8,232 bases of DNA from Trueperaceae bacterium. Its GTDB lineage: Bacteria > Deinococcota > Deinococci > Deinococcales > Trueperaceae. Below are positions 4,943 through 8,232 of this stretch, in pieces; position 1 is the first letter of the stretch, and each line of letters starts with the position of its first letter. The stretch is from NCBI GenBank assembly GCA_007122815.1, contig SKSV01000040.1, positions 1-8,232 of the forward strand, given 5' to 3'. The notes under the pieces are model-generated. The model made no database searches and was not told where the DNA came from. It saw only the letters and a program-made list of their open reading frames with translations. The position numbers and the translations under genes are program-made.

Positions 4943-5680
4943 ATGCGAGCGAGGATCGGACGACCCGGCCGGCTGAGTTGGTTGCGCGCTGCCGCTCTGA
5001 TCGCGGCTCTGGCGGTGTTCCTGGGAGCGGCGCAGGCCAGCGTGCCCGAGGGCAACCGGCTCGTGGACGAGGGGAGCTTCGCGGAGGCCGTGGAGGCCTA
5101 CGAGTCGGCGCTAGAGCGGAACGAGAACGACGCACGCGCGCATCACCGGCTGGCGCGCGCCTTGGTGTACCTCGCCGACAGCCTGCCCGAGGGGGACGAC
5201 GACGAGAGGGAGACCCTGTTCGACCGGGCCTCAGATCACGCCGAGCGCGCCACCGCGCTCGCGCCCGAAGACCCTGACGCGCACTTCGAGGTCGCTAGGG
5301 CGCTCGGTCGGCTGGCGCAGTACCGCGGTGTGCTGCAATCGCTGAACCTCGCTTCGCGAGTGGCATCGGCGCTCGACCGCACGCTGGAGCTCGATCCGGA
5401 CCACGCGGCGGCCTGGCACGCGCGGGCCATCTTCCATCACGAGGTGCCCTGGATCGCCGGCGGCCGTGGAGGTCGCGTGGTGCCCTCGTTCGAGCGCGCC
5501 ATCGAGATCGAGCCGGACGTGCTCTCGCATCGCGTCGAGTTCGCGAGGGTGTTGATCGAGCGTGGCTCGCCGGACGCAGCGGCCGAGCAGCTGGCGGTTG
5601 CGCTCACGCTCACCCCGCGCACGTACCACGACCACCAGGACCTCGCGAAGGCAGAGGAGTTGCTCGCTGAGCTGCAGTGA
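4943..5680 (+). CDS. Exported tetratricopeptide-repeat (TPR) protein
   Basis: A 245-residue protein with a basic N terminus and a hydrophobic segment (about 11-31, WLRAAALIAALAVFLGAA) ending in AQA-S, a classical signal peptide with cleavage near residue 32. No lipobox Cys is present. The remainder is helical TPR material. One clear unit is at about 37-68 (GNRLVDEGSFAEAVEAYESA), with others around 96-125 (AERATALAPEDPDAHFEVAR), 140-165 (ALDRTLELDPDHAAAWHARA) and 181-222, the last with FERAIEIEP then EQLAVALTLTP. The arrangement, with a long HEVPWIAGGRGG linker before the last repeats, recalls bacterial relatives of eukaryotic RMDN proteins, an impression only. TPR proteins act as scaffolds for protein contacts; the partner is unknown. 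The mature protein should be periplasmic or extracytoplasmic. The next gene starts 33 bases downstream on the same strand and is probably co-transcribed. Confidence 0.82.
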   Translation: MRARIGRPGRLSWLRAAALIAALAVFLGAAQASVPEGNRLVDEGSFAEAVEAYESALERNENDARAHHRLARALVYLADSLPEGDDDERETLFDRASDHAERATALAPEDPDAHFEVARALGRLAQYRGVLQSLNLASRVASALDRTLELDPDHAAAWHARAIFHHEVPWIAGGRGGRVVPSFERAIEIEPDVLSHRVEFARVLIERGSPDAAAEQLAVALTLTPRTYHDHQDLAKAEELLAELQ

Positions 5681-5713
5681 GGGATGCCGCGCGCCAGATT
5701 GGAGCAGCCGCCG

Positions 5714-6172
5714 ATGACCAGCGGTGACGTCGCGGACGTGGATGGCAACAGCGTCCATCTGCTGCGACACCTCGTGGCGACAATCGCGTACAGAGCCGGG
5801 GTCGCCTCGCGTGACGTGCCAGAGGATTTCACCAGCGCGCGCGTGGCGCCGGACGTGCGCACGCCGCTGGAGCTGCTGTCACACGTGGCCGACCTGATGG
5901 AGTGGTCGGCAGCGTTGGTGGCTGGCGCGGAGCGCCCGCCTCGCGTCGAGGACCCCGACTGGGACGCGGCGCTGGAGCGGTTGGGCGTGGGACTGGAGCG
6001 TCTCGACCAGGCGCTCGCGAGCGGCTTCGCTCCCGGGCTCGACGTGGACGCGCTGGTCCAGGGGCCGCTGGCTGACGCGCTCACGCACGTCGGTCAGCTG
6101 CTGCTCCTCAGGCGGCTCGCGGGTGTACCGGCACCGCCCGAGAGCTACTACCGCGCGCGACTGCCAAGCTGA
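5714..6172 (+). CDS. DinB-superfamily (DinB/YfiT-like) small helical protein
   Basis: A 152-residue protein resembling hypothetical DinB-like proteins: RTPLELLSHVADLMEWSAAL at 49-68 and LVQGPLADALTHVGQLLLLR at 114-133, followed by RRLAGVPAPPESYY. DinB proteins are four-helix bundles binding a metal through three His; His57 and His125 fit two of these, with His18 or His15 as candidates for another. The family includes thiol transferases and many members of unknown function, so none is assigned. I start at ATG 5714 because GGAG (5701-5704) precedes it at 9 bases; an ATG at 5684 gives ten more residues but has its AGGG abutting it with almost no spacer. The gene ends convergently with the patatin gene, overlapping it by 25 bases. 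Confidence 0.7.
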   Translation: MTSGDVADVDGNSVHLLRHLVATIAYRAGVASRDVPEDFTSARVAPDVRTPLELLSHVADLMEWSAALVAGAERPPRVEDPDWDAALERLGVGLERLDQALASGFAPGLDVDALVQGPLADALTHVGQLLLLRRLAGVPAPPESYYRARLPS

Positions 6173-8232
6173 GCCTTCAGCCAGGCCAACAGCCGCCGGC
6201 GCCCGACCCAGCTGAGCGCCAGCAGGGCGGCCCCCAGCAGAGCCGCCAGTGACACCGCCGACGCGAGCAGTGCGAGGAGGGTGAGCTGAGCCCAGTAGGC
6301 GACGCCGAACGCGACGGCCAACGCTGTCAGACCGAGCGCCGCGAACGCCAGCGGGTGCGCCTTGAACGCCCACAGCAGGAGCAAGAGGAGCGCGCCGAGC
6401 AGCCGCAAGGCGGTGTTGGTGCCGGTCATCGACGGTTGCAGCTCGCGCAGCAGGGCCGTGCCGGTGCGCGCCACGCGCGCTACGTCCTGTACCACCGACG
6501 TTGCGGCTGGCGCCTGCTCGCGCGGGTGCTCGCGGTAGATGGCGGCCAAGAGGCCCGGGCCGTCGAGATTGGCGACTCGGGCGGCGCCTAGCTGCGGGAG
6601 CTCCTCCAGGACTATCGCCCGCGCGGCTTTCAGGGTCAGCGCGCGGCGCGGTCCGCAGTGCTCGGGTCCCGGGAGCAGGCTCGCGATCACCCGCTCGGCG
6701 CCATCGAGGCGGCCCCAAAGCATGTCGTTCTCGCGCCAGCGACGATCGAAGAAGGCCCCGAAGCTGCCCACGCGGGAGCCGAAGAGCTTGCCGTTGCGGG
6801 CGCGCTCGCTTGCGCCGTTCGTGGCGAGGTCGCTCTGGCCGGCCGCCTCGAAGAGCAGCGTCGCGTCGGCGGGGCTCACGCGGTAGACATCCACCGGAGC
6901 GCGCTCACCCACGAGACCGGCCGCTTCGACCAGCGGGAACTCGATCGCGTCGTAGAGCTCGAAGCCCTCACTGTAGAAGACCCGCGCGAGGAGGCCGACC
7001 TGCTCGATCAGCGGGTCGTCGCCGTACCGGGTCAGGGACAAGGTGGCGGTGTCGAATGCCAGGTCGAAGGCGGAGACCTCGTCTCGCACGGCCTCTTCGA
7101 CCGCTCCCGCCAGGCTGGCCAGGATCGACGGTGAGCGTGCAGACGCACTGTCGCCGTCGCCGGCGGCCTGCGCACGCAAGGTGGCGTCGAGCTCGGCCTC
7201 CAGTTCGGCCGCGCCGCCAGCAGTGGAGAGGCGATCGAGCCCTGGGATGTCGCGCTGGTCGAGCGCGGCGGCGAGGGATCGAGCACCATCGGTCCCTGAC
7301 GAGAGTCGCTCCTGGAGCCGGTCGAGGGCCGCCCGGAAGCTCTCCCGAGGTCCGGCAAGAGCTTCTGCAACGGGAGCCCAGGCGGCGCGGGCCGCCGCCG
7401 CATCATCGTCATCGGTGCCTGCCCCGAAGCGCCGCAGGATCGTTTCGATCTCCGAGAAGCCGCGCATGGAGCGGTAGTGCTCGAGCATGGAGACGGTCTC
7501 GCGGGTGAGGTGTGCGAGAGCATCGAGCTTGGCGAGCACGAAGCGAGCGCGGCGCAGCCGGAAGCGCGCGTCGTAGCGCTGCAAGAAGGCGCTCTCCGAA
7601 AGCTTCTCCTCGGCGGCGCCGGCGGGCGCGGGGTTGCGCTCGTAGCCGTGTGCGCGGCGCTGCTGCATGAGCTGGCGGATCGCGAGGCGGTGGTCGCTCT
7701 CCTCCGGTACCCCGACTGCGTCCGCTACCAGGTCGGCCAAGCGGTCGGTGGTGGTCGCCACGCGCAGGCGGTGGTAGGCGCCATAACTCGGACCGAGACC
7801 GGAGCGGCGCACCAGGTCGACGACGCCCGAAGCGGCGTAGCGGCGGCTGCGACCTACGGGGTCGAGCTGCCGGCCCAGGCGCGCGACGTCTTCCTCCAAC
7901 CCGGCCGTGAGCGTGCGGATCCTGTGGATGAGCCTGTTGCGCTCGGTGAGGCGCGCGAGGTCGTCGCGGATGGTCTCGTACCGCGCCAGAGTGAAGGCGC
8001 TCGCCGCGTTCGCGATGGCGTCGGGTGGCTCCTTGACCGCGGAGCGCACGTCGAGCTCGGGGTTCGGCTCCACGTAGAGCAGCTTGCGAGTGACGCGGGT
8101 ACCGGGGCTGGTGGCGGCGAGCTGGTCTATCGCGTGGCCGAAGGGCTTGTTGTCGAGGTAGCCGCCGTCGCTGTAGACGCGCTGCCGGTGCGAGGGCGCG
8201 CGAGGGTCGCGAAGGCCGCGGAAGAGGCGCCA
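6148..8232 (-). CDS. Patatin-related protein with DUF3376-type region and C-terminal membrane segments (5' partial)
   Basis: The frame is open from the right edge to TAG at 6148-6150, giving 694 visible residues; the true start lies beyond 8232. In the visible N-terminal part Ser-Asp-Gly-Gly-Tyr-Leu-Asp-Asn-Lys-Pro-Phe (8139-8171) is the patatin D-G-G/A motif; Asp at 8167-8169 would be the second member of the Ser-Asp lipase dyad, with the GxSxG serine expected upstream, outside the window. YVEPNPE follows. A long, charged, helical middle region (about 6900-7950) leads to FYSEGFELYDAIEFPLVEAA, VDVYRVSP and FGAFFDRRWRENDMLWGRLD (near 6700-6770), the hallmark of long patatin-related proteins carrying DUF3376. 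The last ~100 residues hold about three hydrophobic helices (LLGALLLLLLWAF, LAFAALGLTALAVAFGVAYW, LLALLASAVSLAALLGAALL) and a basic tail, implying membrane anchoring. Probable activity is acyl hydrolysis of lipids, unproven. A GTG at 8071-8073 is not the start, since homology continues upstream. Confidence 0.88.
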   Translation of the reverse strand, partial: WRLFRGLRDPRAPSHRQRVYSDGGYLDNKPFGHAIDQLAATSPGTRVTRKLLYVEPNPELDVRSAVKEPPDAIANAASAFTLARYETIRDDLARLTERNRLIHRIRTLTAGLEEDVARLGRQLDPVGRSRRYAASGVVDLVRRSGLGPSYGAYHRLRVATTTDRLADLVADAVGVPEESDHRLAIRQLMQQRRAHGYERNPAPAGAAEEKLSESAFLQRYDARFRLRRARFVLAKLDALAHLTRETVSMLEHYRSMRGFSEIETILRRFGAGTDDDDAAAARAAWAPVAEALAGPRESFRAALDRLQERLSSGTDGARSLAAALDQRDIPGLDRLSTAGGAAELEAELDATLRAQAAGDGDSASARSPSILASLAGAVEEAVRDEVSAFDLAFDTATLSLTRYGDDPLIEQVGLLARVFYSEGFELYDAIEFPLVEAAGLVGERAPVDVYRVSPADATLLFEAAGQSDLATNGASERARNGKLFGSRVGSFGAFFDRRWRENDMLWGRLDGAERVIASLLPGPEHCGPRRALTLKAARAIVLEELPQLGAARVANLDGPGLLAAIYREHPREQAPAATSVVQDVARVARTGTALLRELQPSMTGTNTALRLLGALLLLLLWAFKAHPLAFAALGLTALAVAFGVAYWAQLTLLALLASAVSLAALLGAALLALSWVGRRRLLAWLKAQLGSRAR

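Noticed and set aside
6501..7508. Plus-strand 335-codon frame within the patatin gene
   Set aside because: Extreme Arg/Pro/Ala bias and no domain; wrong-frame reading of the patatin-related gene.
1..8232. CRISPR array, tRNA or rRNA gene, insertion sequence or integrase
   Set aside because: No regularly spaced repeats, no tRNA-like cloverleaf, no transposase or recombinase motifs, and no paired terminal repeats were seen by eye.

Overview
High-GC bacterial DNA with dense genes, short intergenic gaps and GTG starts. The source looks like a GC-rich environmental bacterium. Deinococcota (Trueperaceae-like) is my tentative guess from the general flavour of the proteins; Actinobacteria or Chloroflexota cannot be excluded, and there is no rRNA or marker gene to settle it.

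Layout, left to right. (1) 1-359 (+): C-terminal end of a 1-pyrroline-5-carboxylate dehydrogenase (proline catabolism), closed by a stem-loop. (2) 446-1363 (-): a two-gene RES/Xre toxin-antitoxin module, antitoxin first, with a likely autoregulatory operator at 1376-1407. (3) 1487-1747: a scar where the C-terminal tail of an M24 (Xaa-Pro-type) peptidase on the minus strand abuts the C-terminal tail of a peptide-ABC substrate-binding protein on the plus strand; both lack everything upstream of the junction at about 1616-1622. (4) 1821-3684 (+): two overlapping peptide-type ABC permease genes (DppB/DppC), preceded by a strong GC hairpin; no ATPase gene follows. (5) 3750-4037 (+): a solitary AbrB/VapB-type antitoxin gene with no toxin partner. 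(6) 4052-4784 (-): an overlapping HEPN/MNT nucleotidyltransferase pair, the third toxin-antitoxin-like element. (7) 4943-6172 (+): an exported TPR protein followed by a small DinB-superfamily protein. (8) 6148-8232 (-): a long patatin-related protein, running off the window, with a patatin Asp-Gly-Gly motif, a DUF3376-type region and a C-terminal membrane anchor.

How it fits together. The coherent older unit appears to be a divergent peptide-use locus: a peptidase on one strand and a dppABC-type importer on the other. A single deletion, or an assembly misjoin, seems to have removed the 5' halves of peptidase and binding protein along with the promoter region between them, leaving dppBC without an obvious promoter. 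Three toxin-antitoxin-type elements cluster on both sides of this damaged locus, as expected of an accessory, rearrangement-prone region. The genes from 4.9 kb on look like ordinary chromosome. I found no clearly undescribed system; the most distinctive features are the deletion scar and the toxin-antitoxin cluster around it.
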